From: Nymphalis io
Taxonomy: Eukaryota; Arthropoda; Insecta; Lepidoptera; Nymphalidae
Assembly (NCBI RefSeq): GCF_905147045.1
Contig: NC_065889.1
Span: 1,989,001 to 2,053,000, forward strand
Direction of reading: 5' to 3'
Length of the DNA stretch: 64,000 nucleotides
In this document: positions 11,579 to 25,024 of the stretch, piece after piece
How the letters are laid out: each line of letters opens with the position of its first letter
Position numbering within the stretch: position 1 is the stretch's first letter
The notes under the pieces: model-generated
What the model was told of the DNA's origin: nothing
The model's database searches: none
What the model saw: only the letters and a program-made list of their open reading frames with translations
Position numbers and translations under genes: made by a program

Positions 11579-13379
11579 TACTGTCTGTACTGTATTCTGC
11601 CACACAGTGTTTGTCAATGTCTAATAAAAACAACTCAATTTAATTAATGATTCCTAATGACATAATAATAATAAAGCCAATAATAAAAGGTTTGGCGTCC
11701 TCGCTATGCGTTGGTCACATGGTTCGTGGTTATTACAGTATTTTATTGAATGGTACGTAATCACATAAGTTCCTTGACGGTAATGGTTTTAACCTAGATG
11801 AAACACTAATTCACTTTAGGAATTAAATAAATTTACCACACATTTATTTAATTTTATGATATTTTTTATCAACAGCTCATGGAGCGCATATATTGGCTTG
11901 TCAAGATAAGGTTACCCCAAAAGGAAGTACTTTTAATATGAATTTTGAACGTTACAATTTTAATTATGTAAAAAGCTATAGATAAAGCATGACATTGCAT
12001 AAATAAATGTATTCGATGGAATATTTTCGGCTGTTGAAATTTTTATATGAAAATAAGCGATGTCATAATAATATTTTTTTAATAAATGATTCATTGCTTA
12101 GAAGTACCGGTTACAGCCGACTTGCTCTGCAGTCCAGTCACTGAGTAGGTTTTGAATTACAAAAGGTCAAGTAAAGTTCTGAATCGGTCGATTAGTACAG
12201 TTAATTACGACACAAATGTCCTTATTAATATTTCGAATTTGCGAACCTATATCAAATACCAATTTTTCATAATAATTTATTTAATTAATTAAAAAAAAAA
12301 ATACTTTTATATTTCTTGTATAATTTTTGTGAGTCCATTATGTAAGTAGAAGCAACTGCTTTAGTGAAGTTTAATTAAGCGTTTATGAAAAACAAAACAC
12401 ACGTTTTATAGTACGTAAATTAAATACGATGTGGAAATGGTATTGTACATAACTCAATGAACACAACCTCATTCTATGTATTTTTATTTTTCAGGTGAAT
12501 AAATAATATACAAAGGAGACGCGATTTTAATACAAAAGCCATAAAGACAATATTTCTGTAGGCATCTTGAACATAACCTCAAAGATAAGGCACGTCCTAG
12601 AACCTGTATAACTTCACCTGTTTCAACAAAGTCTGTTTGTAGTTTAAGAAATAGACACGATGTTGCATAAATATTTAATGAATTGTAAAAAACATAAATT
12701 ATGGTACAAATCGTTTTCCAAATAGGGCAAACGAAAACGAAACACTTTTTTTAAGTTTATGCTTATCTAAGGCTTGAAAGAATTCTATTTTCTGTGCGAG
12801 AAAGTCGCGAATATTAAGCCATTTTGTTTTCTTTTCTTGTAGTAAATGCATGAAACTTCTTTCCTATATAAAACAAAGTAATCTGTGATATGTAAATAAT
12901 ATAATGCATTATATATAAGTTACACGTAAAGTATTTGCTTTAACAACATTATATTTTTTGAGAAATCAAAACCGTATTTGCCTCAGAGTACTTTTTTGTC
13001 TAACTCATCAAGTATGTGTTGCATTTATTAAGAAGGATTTTAGACTATTAGGTATACGTTTATAGGCATCGTTTCTCTGAATTTGAAAGGCACTCCTACC
13101 ATAATAAAAAAAAAAAAAACATGTTGGTCGGAATATTATTTAAAATTTATAATTTTTATCTTTCAAAATTACGTAACTGGTTGCTTTAAGACTTTCCGGT
13201 TCACGTTTTTCGTGTAGTAGATGCTGTTAAATATTTATTTTCTACAAAAGTGTTATTTATATGTTCTTGGTAATTGTATGACGTCATAATGACGCTATAA
13301 CATACATGTGATTAGGACTGAAAATGAACATAATGTTATAATAACAAATATCATTAGTTATGTTTTATGAACATTGTTA
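11579..13379. other. Unique AT-rich sequence, no gene seen
   Basis: No supported frame or repeat match. A CRE-type palindrome TGACGTCA is at 13279-13286. Confidence 0.5.
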
Positions 13380-13407
13380 TTAATAATAATAATAATAATA
13401 ATAATAT
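13380..13407. repeat. (AAT)n microsatellite
   Basis: About nine AAT units directly abut the 3' end of the minus-strand SINE-D copy, so this is probably its expanded tail. Confidence 0.85.
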
Positions 13408-13664
13408 CCTGGGACATTTTTCACACACGGCCATCTGATCCCAAATTAAGCTTGTACAAAGCTTGTGCTATGGAAACCAGACGACTGATATACTACATAT
13501 ACTACTTTTCTTTTGTAAATACATACTTATATAGATAATTACACCCAGACTCAGGACAAACAGACATGTTCATGCACACAAATGTCTGTCCTGGGTGGGA
13601 ATCGAACCCACAACCTTCGACGTGAAAGGCAAGTATCTACCAACCACGCCAACCGGCTCGTCAA
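13408..13664 (-). mobile_element. SINE-D copy
   Basis: On the minus strand: tRNA-like head gagccggttggcgtggttgg, B-box-like gtgggttcgattcccac, then ggtttccatagcacaag and the gtcccaggatatt end. Matches copies at 37.2, 47.4 and 51.7 kb. Confidence 0.85.
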
Positions 13665-13744
13665 CGTGATAATTATATGAATTTGGTTTAAACTGTGTTC
13701 GATATCATTAAACACTATTCAGAAAACTTTAATCCACCTGGTGC

Positions 13745-13920
13745 TGAGATTTTTTGCTGGGCTGACTGGGTAGGTACCACCTAATTTAAAAATATTCTTC
13801 CAAACAACAATACTATGTATATGATTTCCAATAAGAATGACGGGCTGAGCGACTAGAGGCTCAAGGGAAATAATGCCTCCGATCCCATATTGCCAGTTCA
13901 TGCAGTGCCAATGTGTACGC
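13745..13920 (-). repeat. Possible diverged family C fragment
   Basis: A wording like gactgggtaggtaccacct, followed by a caacaatact block and tgcagtgccaatg, follows the family C order at low similarity. A 67-codon minus-strand frame here has no coding features. Confidence 0.3.
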
Positions 13921-14387
13921 ATATATGAATCGAGTTATTAGAAACTGTTTATCCAAAACAATGAAGAAGCAAAAAAAGTCAGTCAGAGAAATTGATTTCA
14001 TTCATTTACTTTCACCCACTCTTGTTTGACGTGCCATTCGTGACACGGTTCATATTCTTAGTAAACGTTGCTTTGAAGATCATTGATGTAATTGACTTAT
14101 GGACTTTCCATTTCTCAAATTCGACAATGACATATGAGTTATCGTTAAATTCGTTTAAGTATTGAAGTTTGATGACGTCACTTATCTGGTTAAGATATAC
14201 AGGCTTCCCGTCTCGTCTTCGCGATTGTACCCCAATAAGGGTACAATAAGGGTATCCAAAAAAATATTTATATCATAATCATACTCCATTGGTTTACGCG
14301 ACACATACTAGAAAAAATGCCACCTTAAACAGCCTTCGTCATATTTCAGCCAATTTTAATAAAACCACAATGAATTATACGCCTGAG

Positions 14388-14515
14388 TCTCCCTCATTAA
14401 TCACTCCATCCTTTGGTGAAAACCGTATGAAAATCTGTGCGGCAGTTTTTGAGTTTATCGCGTTTAGACAGATAGACGTGGAGGGGAATTTTATAATATG
14501 TAGTGATACCGTACC
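14388..14515 (+). repeat. Dispersed repeat of unknown class
   Basis: The words ggtgaaaaccgtatgaaaat and tttatcgcgtttagacagat, ending near tatgtagtgat, resemble a common lepidopteran repeat segment. The 85-codon open frame across it is judged non-genic. A CRE palindrome lies upstream at 14173-14180. Confidence 0.35.
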
Positions 14516-17500
14516 GATTTTTTCTTACGCTTATCGCTATGTCTGAATAAATAAGGAAAACATGTTATTGCATTTAAATTATTTGTGTGCAGTTCGTTAT
14601 TTGAAATTTAATTTTGTCTTTATTATGAGGCAAAAGTTTCCACGGTAAAATTAAGACATCATAAAATATCTTATCTAACCCATAATAATTACATTAATCA
14701 AACATAAGGATTAGTTTCGGTAGAAAAATTGACGTAGATCAACATATTCTAGAACATGCCGTTATAGTTCACGGTTATGTACCAAATCAAACTATGTATG
14801 TAAGTTTATAAAATATATGGCCAATTTTATTTTATCTTTTCTTTTGCATTTGAAAGGTCAACTTCATATGTGTATATATAAATTTATATATGGCTTTATA
14901 AATAAAACAAATGTGAATTTTATACATTATCACAATGTTTTTAAGCATTGATTTATGTTCAATTTACGACGATTTATGTGAAGAAAAAACTAGTTGTAAA
15001 ATAGAAGTTAGTTAACATTAACTCCTATTACGGAGAAGCATTAGAGCCTATTCGTCCACTATCACCATTGATGGAGAAATGTGGTAGAATATTATTCCAC
15101 ACATTCAGTTTTCCTTCGTTTATGAGCACCAGACGAATTATGAACTTAAATTAAGCACATACAATATCAGATTTTTGTCAATCGAGGTGTAAAAACTATA
15201 TCTGGAAAAAGGGAGACATATTTTCTTTTGTGTTGGCACTAATGAATAATGAAAAAAAAGATTGGCTAATTAAACTATGATCCTCATACCTATATGCATA
15301 AAATATATTAAACGAGTTCGGGTGATAAAAAAAGTAAGAGAACACGAAAATGCATTTTATATAATATTTCTTTTTTAATTCTTTACCTAAATCATTAAAT
15401 ATAAATAACGATTATATATCATTCGATATAGACTCGTTTGAATATATAAGTTGACTTATGTAAAATGCGAAGGTGGCGTGATCACATTCCAACCAAGCTG
15501 GCGCAATATCAGGATACAATTGAAAAGAGTGAAGGATCGGTAAAATTATGATGATAAAATTGTCTTTACAAAATGGTCGGTTATTCGTATATTGACCGTA
15601 TATCCGATGCGTAGGCATATTACGTGCGACTAAAACCAGTTATAGCTGTTGACTCAATAGCACAAAAGGAACTTCTTACAGATGTTTGTTTCTGTCTGCG
15701 AGTATATGAAATAAGATTTAGTTTAGTTAAACTAAAAATCTTACGAGACATTTTCGTATTAATTTGTCGCTATTAAGCAATTTAGTTTTAACTGCGAACT
15801 CCATTATGTCTAGTAGCAATTCAATTGATCAAGGTTTTGATAAATAAATAACGTCAACACGGAAATACCTTTCCGGAACACTTATATTTCAAATACTTTA
15901 GATTCGTTATTAATTGAACAATTTTGTTTGGTTACTCTAAAAACAAGTACTTGGAATATTCCAAGTTTGTTAATAAAGTAATTGAAAAATCTTAGCACGA
16001 CACTTTGAACTCGTGGTGTAACTAAATATTTATCTTTATTTATATTACATTAATTATTGTCTCCGTGTAATACGTCTGTGATGGATATTTATCAAGCAAA
16101 CTAATTATGCTAGCTTATTCACCTTCAAGCAGTGGGTGTGTCAGACCGTCACGGATTATGCGTAGTTTGCAACATATAAGGACATATTCCGATTCTAAAA
16201 CAAATATAAAAACACCGTATCATATTATTATATTTTTATATGTATTTTTTTATTATTAATACCGGCTGGGCTACGTATCGCAACTAAATTTTAAACCAGT
16301 TTCATCATGCGTGATCTAAAATTTCACACACTTTAAAACCTGGTGACGACACAATCTAGTACAGTTTGAGAACATCAGATAAAATAAATTTTAATATATT
16401 TATTTCATTTTGCTACGGTTACGTTTTAAGTTAACCTTTTCAGTAAAAAATATATCTGTCGAGTTTCTTCAAGTATGTTGAAATGATCATCATTTATTAT
16501 TATATGTAGTTACTTATATATAAATATCATCCATAAACAACTCATTGTTTGTGGTATTCAAGACACGTTATTTGCTTCCTGTAGGCAGTGAAGTATCAAT
16601 TTCTATATATTATATATTAGCTGCAGCTACTCGCATCGGTGTGTGAAACTTTAAAAAATGAAAATACTAATCTTTAATCTGTAATCTTTTCTGCCAAAAA
16701 ATCAGTAGATTCAATTGATGATGCCGTGGCTAACATAGAAACGTATACATTAATAATATCAGGAAGAATATCGTCGTCCTATGGTATCCCGCCTTAAATT
16801 TAAATTATATATTTAAACATACAAGGTTGATAGACATTGTTAGTACTTTGCCTTCAATTTGCCATATTGTGTTATGTAGTAACACAAATATTCCAAATAG
16901 AACTGCTAGTTTATGGGATTAGCTCTGTCAAACACATATAATCTACAGCTTTGTTATGTTATTACGGATAAAGTATAATGAATGTTTGAAATCATCTTGC
17001 AGTTTTATTCAATTCTCCATATTATTCGTCGCAGCTGAGGAGTAGCTTGATGCTGTCATCATTGCATCTATTAATTAGATGTTGTATTACTACATTATAT
17101 AAAGGTTAGATCTTCGTGATGAACTATAATTTTTTCAATGTTATCCTTATGTAATCCCATGGAATGTTTTCTAATCATTCGATATATAATTACAATAAAA
17201 TAGAACAGGTAACTATTTTATACGATATAAAAATGAGTTCGTTTATTTTATCTATATAAATATAAAATACGATTCAATTCAAAATAATACTTGCGAGCGT
17301 TTTTTTCGTAAGTCCATATCTTGTGTTTGTAACGATATTTTCAAAATAAAACATTTAATTTAAGCGCCTTTAATTAAAGCCATTCATCTTTATAGTTATT
17401 GTGATTGTCTGTATATATATACTTTATACGTACGCAAATTAAACAATATATGATACTATCTACGTTTATTTAGTTGTTTTTATAACATTTCCTTGGTTAC

Positions 17501-17850
17501 CGACACCATTTCAAACGCCTGTCACGTGATCCATCAGTCGGTGACGTGGCGAGGCTATTTTTAGCCGCAGGCTGTACTACCTGTCAGAGAAAACAAACCT
17601 GTTTCAAAGGTGGTATTTTGCTGTCAGCAAAAAGATAAGATGTTTTACTCCATTACAATAAATAAAAGAGAGTTACGTTAGATAAATACTTGTACCATAT
17701 TGCTTAGTCAATTTTTTATCACATTTATTGGTCTGTGGGCTTCACTAACCTAACCTAAACTATAGAAATTTATATAATTTAATAGCTTGATATCAAGGCT
17801 CTGCAATACAAAATTATAAAAATTAAAATCAAATTTAGTCAACATATAAT
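14516..17850. other. Unique AT-rich sequence, no gene seen
   Basis: No gene or clear repeat. A GC-richer block at 17500-17620 carries an E-box CACGTG (17523-17528) and could be regulatory, but no exon could be supported. Confidence 0.45.
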
Positions 17851-17851
17851 G

Positions 17852-17990
17852 TATATTTTTATTCAAATAGGCTCTTACGAACACTTTACAAGGTTAAATA
17901 AAATTTATAGCTACCACATATCGGAATTCTACCGAGAAGAACCGGCAAGAAACTCAGTAGTTACTCTTTTTCGACAGTAAAGTTAAATAG
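17852..17990 (+). repeat. Dispersed repeat E
   Basis: Shares ggctct(t/c)ac, gaagaaccggc and cagtagttact with a second copy at 26.87-27.03 kb in the same order. Probably the 3' end of a non-LTR or similar element; no coding remains. Confidence 0.5.
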
Positions 17991-20900
17991 ATACTTAAAT
18001 AAGGGTTATTTAGGCATAGAAATCAACGAATACTAACTCCACACTTTTATACCATGTTTTATCATTTATAATAAAAAAAAAATTAAAGTACATTTATAAA
18101 ACGTTTTATATACAAATATAATTCATGAATTTGTCATAAATATTTTACAAAATTAAATAAAAAATTACACTTTATTACTCCAAATGTATTAGACATGTTT
18201 ATTCATTTTCCCAGTCATTGTATGGTTGTGTAGAATGACCATAAATCGTGGAATTTTTTCTTGTCTCAACCTCGTTTGCACCGTTCACAGCTGTGTAAAT
18301 TACTTACGTCATATTGCACTTTTTTGTGTACACTAAATTTAGTGCTTGATAAGCGCATATTTGGCCCAACGAAATTTATTTTATGATATTATCAACGATT
18401 AACACTATTTAGAAATCGTGGACACGTAATGCATATTAATCGTGTCATCGTATTAAATTTTGTTCGTTAAATTCAAAGTTTTGCAAAAACGAGAATTAAG
18501 TATTGCCCTATATTATTCTATATAATTGATATTCAATGTCCTTTGAATGATTCTTATTTTTTCTAAAGATTGACTGCGAAGTAACTGTAAAAATGTTTTT
18601 GGAAAAAAAGCCTTTATTTAGTCGAATCAGGTGGGTTTTCTTATCTGTAGTGACTTTTCATTTTATTTATGTGACATTTATATCATTAATTTAGACTTAA
18701 TGTAAATATTATTTAAATTAAATCCAAACAAACATCTCATTAACTTATATCTCCAGAACAATGTCAAATATCAAGTTTCTGAATTATATTGTTTCTTGCA
18801 AAACGTGTTTTATAGTGAAAGGATCATGTTCTCCAAATAATATGAAATGAAGGCAAAGTCTCATAATTCTACAATCACTATTGTTTTTATCAAGATAATT
18901 TTAATTTTGAAGCTGATCGTCGGGTTTCTATCATAATATTCGAATAGTATCAATTGTATGCGACTATAAACCTGCTGAAGCCATTGCTAATTTCACACTA
19001 TTATGATGATATATTGTGGTGTAGCAACGATGTCATAACTTCACAATAGTGAATAATTGGTCTTACAATATTATCAGATTAGACGAGTAATTTTACGATG
19101 ACAGAGATAACTTTAATTGGATCGTTGCTGTTTCATATGAGTAGTATACAGATGGTGAGATGCCTGTTACAAGACAAATTTTATTTGAAATAATCGTGTG
19201 AAATATATCATCGGATAGTTATAAAATCTTAGATTTGGGACAGTTTTTGATTATGCACTTTAAAAATTAACACACACGAGTATAGCCACCTAGAGTTTAC
19301 TTCAGTTGTTTTTGACTTTTACAAAGCCTGAACTTCTTAATCCTTACGACGGCGTTGGATATCTTATATAGGGTTATGGGTATTATATTGCGAAACCTGT
19401 TAAAGAGTTTGTTTTATAGGGTTAAAATAAACTTACCGTCTTTAGCTACCAGATGACTTGAGTCGTTAAACGTTGAAGTCGTGCAGATTTGCACGATAGG
19501 TTTCCATAATCGATGTGTTTAATATCCATCGATGAATTACTTTTAACTGTTGCCAGAACCAGTCAAAAATGAACTGTGCCAAGGGAGCCTTTCACAATGA
19601 TTTCTTACATGCGAAGTGGATTAAGGTTACCCAATACAGCTCGTGACTAGCTACTTACAATCAATATCAAAATAGCACTATAATGTTGCAGGACTAGTTC
19701 CGATCACGTATCACATAAAGCACTCTATATGTTTTATAATTATTTCCTGCTTTTGATACAATTAAAAAACAGCATAAATTATATGTACATAAACGCTCAA
19801 GACTAGTTTAATTAAGATAACTATTTTATATAAATCCAGATACTAAAATCTGGTGTGTAAAGATTTGCTTAGGATTGTGCAGGATCATTGTTACTTTATT
19901 TAATACAATTAAAATATAAACTATAATAGGCCAAAAATGTATAAAAATATGCAAATGACACTGCAACAACTATTTTCTTTATAACATATCTGTTTTTCGA
20001 GAACATTCTTAAAGATCTCCAAATAATGTTTTGCAAGGATGGCTTGGTGAATGAATGGTCCAATGCATATATGTAGATGAAAGCATTATCCGTTACGAAA
20101 CTGGACTTTGGAGTGAAGTATGAATGTCAAAATGGTAGCTGGTTAAATAATAGTTTTAATAATTATTATTCTTGACTTTTATTTGGCAGTTTCTAGTTTG
20201 AATAATTTAAAAGATTTAATTTAGATTTGCAAGGAATTTGTGTTACTTTATGAGATCGCTTTAATTGTTTCCATAAATTTAAGAATAGGAAATTGGAAGT
20301 TTCTCGATATCAGCCCATATGAATTGTATTTAAAAACCACTGATTTTATTTTCAAATCTCATTATTTATTGTTTCTTTGTAAATCAACCATTGAATGCGT
20401 GTATTTACGTAAATGGGTTTCGAGAAAATGTTTAAACACCGAGCAAATATGGACTCAGCTCGAACTATTATTCTAGTTACTTGTTACTTGTGTGCCGTTT
20501 TGCCTTACGGTACATTCTACGGTCATACTTATGCGTTTGTTTCTGCTTATTTATCTGAGCAGCTTTGATTACTATGCTAATGCATATTTTATTCATATCT
20601 TATTTTGCTCTTAAAGAAGCCTTACTTAAGCGTGATTCAGGCTAAAATTATTATGTAGCTTTGATGATAATTCAGTATATGGTCATGATTTATTATTGTG
20701 GCTAGGATAGTGTTTTCACAAGGATTTTCCTTGAGCATTAAATTTTACTTATTTTCATTTATATTTGTAAAATGAAGATGTGCTTTCTTTATTATTACTT
20801 TATTACATTTTGTTTCCATGAGGCTTCGACTTCCTAAGTTCGACTTCCACGACTTGGCCTGCTCATTCTCACTTCAGTATGCTAATTGTAACCTCTCTCG

Positions 20901-22837
20901 GTTATCTTCGACCGTCTATGGTTTTCATCATCATAAACTCATTATGCGTAGCGATCGAGATAAATATCGAGCATTGCCCTTACCAAAGCTGAGCCATATG
21001 AAAATACAAGCCTCATGAAAAAAAGATCGCATAGTGGAATAACGTAAGTTGTATGGTAACTGTAGATATTTCTAGACTATTCTAATCTAATACAAATAAT
21101 TCTTATGAAGTTGGATTCATAGGAATTATTCATAGCTTACTCGGTAATCTATTTTCATTCAATTGTTCTCTTTTAAAGTAATATTCTTTCTATTTTTGTT
21201 ATATTCTAATTCAAATAAATCACTCCGTGTTTTGTAGAACTGCCAAAATTTTAATGTTAATGATAATTATCTTAAACATGACGGCAATAAGGAAAATTAT
21301 TGTGAATACTTTTAAAACAATCTTTTGTATAATTGTTTAAAATGTGGTACTTATGGATATTGTCCGAGCTCAAATAAATATGTACGTATCATTATGTCTT
21401 CTGACGCATGAACAAACAAATTTAAGGATAGTGTTAATATTATTGGTTCTTTTTACGTAAATAAGTCTACAATAGTTATTTGATGATGTGCCAAAGATTA
21501 TGAAAATAACATGGATGACCGTCGATAAGCATTAACACCGTAAGAATCATTCCTTAAATCTTGTCACCGTTAAGCCATCCATTGGAGCTATCATATCCAT
21601 TGTGGGGAAAGCTGCACTGGTCGTTTCATCCATCAAACCAAACTTGCTGATTGGCCAAGGATATGATTGAACTTATGAGTTAGTAGTGGAAGTAAGAACT
21701 TGCATTTTTATGACTCAGCTAGCGATACAATAATTGACTATCATCAAGCTGATCTGATAGTTAAGCGTGGAACACTTCGAGGGCTACTGGTAGACCTCTC
21801 GAGTTTGAAGAGGTGAGTAAACGAACGATTTTTGAATTATTTTGACAAGTCCCTTATTGACAATAGTTAAAATTTACTTATTATTTATTTATATTCACAG
21901 CTAAAATTTACTTTACCATTAAGAGTTCTGATATATTTGTCATTTATTTCAAAACGGCAAATTTTAAATGATTGGACTTAAATAGAACTTTAAACCGCTT
22001 ATGATTCCGCAAGGTCGAGTATTGTGCGTTTAAGCTGAGCCTTGCACTCACCTTGTTCACTCTGTAACCTAGATGTTACCTAGATAAAGTTCTGTTGCAA
22101 TAATCACTTTAATTTCTTGATTGAATGTTGACAAATTTAGCTGAATTATTATAACAAACAAATAAGGATAATTTTATTGGAATAAACTAGGATCGCTATT
22201 GTATTTGTACATTAAATATGAAACCAAAAGTTATACATAAGAAATAAGCTGCTGGACTCGACGATAAGCAAGCTTTTCCCAACGTAAATAGTACACTATG
22301 TTTTGCAAAACACAAGATTAGATCGTCCTATTAATTTGGCGAACTCAAAGATAATATAGGATCTATAATTTTAAAAATATTAATTAATTTTAAAGATCAT
22401 ATTGACAATTCCCACAAAATATGTTGGTCACTCCGTTACTTCTATTTTGTTGGTGTTTTTAGATAACCTTCGAATAATTAGCGTTAAAGGCTTATTATAC
22501 AATTATTGTCTTTAAATAGTACAAATGTACATCAGAATTAAAGGCGAGATTTGGCCTCGCCGGACGTAAACAATGCTTTGAGATATAAACCGACAAGGAA
22601 ACAGACAGTCATTCAGATAATCTTCTTAACAATTTCGAATAATAATATACCAATTAGTGTAATAAATCTTTGTCAATTTCATACTGATTATTTAATAGAA
22701 TGCTTAGGAAGACTTGGAAGATTAGTGGTGCGGTCGAGATTATATTTCTTTGATAATAATTACGTAATCATGAATTATAGTGACCAGGAATTATGTAATT
22801 AAAATCCTAAAGAGTCTCATTATAACTCTTACTCCGA
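17991..22837. other. Unique AT-rich sequence, no gene seen
   Basis: This is the longest repeat-poor stretch of the window. Short frames near 20.24, 20.82 and 22.55 kb lack splice support, domain features or a compositional shift. Confidence 0.5.
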
Positions 22838-22898
22838 CTCGTTGGTCTTCTGGCAGGCTTAACAGGCGGATCCCGAGGTACCGGGTAGAACCAATCTT
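22838..22898 (+). mobile_element. SINE-A head fragment
   Basis: The tRNA-like head ctcgttggtcttctggc, then ggatcccgaggtaccggg and gtagaaccaatc, diverged. It is interrupted at about 22,898 by LINE sequence, and SINE-A wording resumes at 23,359. Confidence 0.55.
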
Positions 22899-23352
22899 TT
22901 TTTTTTGAGTTTTTCTTTCAAGAAATCCCAATTTTGGAATTTGGCTGTATCAACAATGCCGTGCCTCACACACGTCAAACTATAATTATTCTCTCTAATT
23001 CCTGCTTCTCCCTTCCTTCTTAAGTCCACGCGAGCTGGTTCTCGATGTCACTGCCTAACTGTGACATCAATTCTATCGCGAACAAAGAAATTTGGCATCT
23101 CCTTTCTTTGTCGCACTTCCAAAAAATGGAATTCCTTACCAGCTCACGTGTTCCCCTCCTCTTACAACCCGGGTTCCTTCAAACGAGTCGTGAAGAGGCA
23201 TCTTGCGGGCCGGCAAGGCGAAGGCGGCTAGTGCAGAACGTTTTTCCCGTCTGTACTGGTTGTCGTCGCGTTTGGACTCTACTACCACTTACCATCAGGT
23301 GGAGTAGAGTCATTTGCCCTCCCGGCGAATATAAAAAATAAATAAATAATAA
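22899..23352 (+). mobile_element. Non-LTR retrotransposon 3' end fragment
   Basis: A frame-shifted remnant of a reverse-transcriptase C-terminus reads KKWNSLPAHVFPSSYNPGSF then KRVVKRHLAGRQGEGG, a pattern usual at the end of CR1- or jockey-like ORF2 proteins. It continues into ccacttaccatcaggtgg and an (AAAT)n-like tail at 23333-23352. Much of the element is missing. Clade is not certain. Confidence 0.65.
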
Positions 23353-23358
23353 TATCTC

Positions 23359-23455
23359 TCTGATGGCCGTCTCATCGGATTATAAGAAAGGTGAATAGTG
23401 AGTGCACTTGTTTGCGCATACACTTAAGCAATACAATATGTCGCAGTTTTCTATT
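23359..23455 (+). mobile_element. SINE-A 3' body fragment
   Basis: Carries gatggccgtctcatcggatt, tgagtgcacttgtttgcgc and acacttaagcaatac, the SINE-A body order. With the head at 22.84 kb it appears to be one SINE-A split by, or joined to, the LINE fragment. Confidence 0.55.
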
Positions 23456-24225
23456 CACCCTTGAAGATGACGAAATCGTTCAGGAGGATGTCGTCTCCAT
23501 TAGTCTTACGAAGTATATAAAGTTTGCCTTAACTCACGCTTTCATAATGAACTATTTTATTATACAAACACATAAAATATTAATAGTACTGTTTTATTCT
23601 TTGTTATTATTTGTTATTACTATATAAATATTAAATACTTAATATTCTTCAATGTAAATAAACTTTGAGGTTGTCCTTTGATGACGAATATATTTGTTTC
23701 GTGTTTTAAATTAATTCAAAATACATAATATTCGAAAAAAATATATAATGTAATAATATTTATAATTGACTAATTAACTCTTGTACTGCTTAGAATAAAG
23801 TTGATTTAGCGTAATTACGTACGTATATAACATTCGTGTTACATATCTCGCGAAGGATTCGAACCACAGGCGCACTGTTGCAATTTCACATAGCATTGTT
23901 ATTCAGTTTAGTAATTAAGTAAGTTCGCATTGTTCTGTTTTCCATCGCAGCCATTGTTTTAAGATTTCCAATTTTCTTATTAACATTCATCAGATAAGTG
24001 TTTACGTAATATATCATGTATTTGTAACATGCAGTGGTTTATCGTTGATAACAGATTTTAGTTGCGTTTTCCGTAAATTTGCTTGTGTTGGCATGTATAA
24101 TTTTATATATTCAAAGTCGGGTAGCTAGTTATTAATAAATATTAAAAAACAGTATGAATTAATAACAATATTTGTCCAAGGAGCTTGTAATAAAGTACAA
24201 ATGCCATTTAATAATGTGTTGGTTG
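23456..24225. other. Unique AT-rich sequence, no gene seen
   Basis: No coding or repeat feature recognised. Confidence 0.5.
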
Positions 24226-24228
24226 TCC

Positions 24229-24290
24229 TATTGGCCGTATAAATAGTCAATTTGCTCGTTGCGAGCCGGCGCATGTATAGCATGCGCTTT
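24229..24290 (+). promoter_or_regulatory. Candidate core promoter: CCAAT complement, TATA box, GC-rich start region
   Basis: An ATTGG (CCAAT complement) at 24230-24234 precedes a perfect TATA box TATAAATAG at 24238-24246. About 25 bases on comes a GC-richer patch with a short hairpin (gcgcatg, 5-nt loop, catgcgc at 24269-24287). The layout fits a plus-strand transcription start near 24,270 and could feed the receptor-like gene that starts being coded 5.8 kb downstream, but no connecting exon was found. Chance TATA words are common in AT-rich DNA. Confidence 0.25.
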
Positions 24291-24947
24291 TTACACTTGG
24301 CGTCACAATAAAAATTGCAAAATATATTCACAATCACAATAGCTTCATTCGAAGGTCTCTGGTGCGTGTGAAGAATGCGAATATACGAATATGTTTGTTT
24401 TAGATATTTGTTTGTGTGGAGATAAGATTTAAGATAATGATGTACTTATTTGGTTTTGTATTGTGGGGACGTCAGTACGTATTGCTAGTGATTTTTAATT
24501 TCTTATTTAACTATCATTTCCAATATGCTCTTGGTCTTGTTCGTCAGCGTGGAATTCAGTTTGTGACGAAAAACCTTCGAAATCTGTCGTTTTGTACATA
24601 AAGCCCTTTTTGAATTATACATGATAAAAAATATTTAAATTAAAGAATTTTTTTTCTCTAAAATAAAAAATTCACGTTTCAGTTTTGGTAACTTGCAAAT
24701 ATAACCATATTAATTTAAAAAGAGGCAGTTAGTATTAAATCACAGACAGACATATACATTTTATTTATTTGTATAATTTCAGTGACATTTTGGAATGAGA
24801 GCCGCATAACGTCTAATAAAATATAGTAGTTTCTTCACTAAAGCCACGGCAACAGATAAAAAAAAACTACAGTTATTTCATTACAAAAGACTTATATGAT
24901 GTCTGGAGATATCGAAAGTTCGCGTATTTTTTGCAAATTTAGTAGTA

Positions 24948-25024
24948 ACAGCCTGTGAATGTCCCACTGCTGGGCTAAGGCCTCCTCTCCCTATCTCCCA
25001 AAGGGAAAGTTTTGGCGCTCATTG
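24948..25024 (-). mobile_element. SINE-B 3' end fragment
   Basis: Starts with aacagcctgtgaatgtccca and tgctgggctaaggcctcct, then stops after ttttggcgctcatt. Only the 3' quarter remains. Confidence 0.75.

Noticed and set aside
14289..14546. 85-codon plus-strand frame
   Set aside because: Overlaps a dispersed repeat and lacks coding features.
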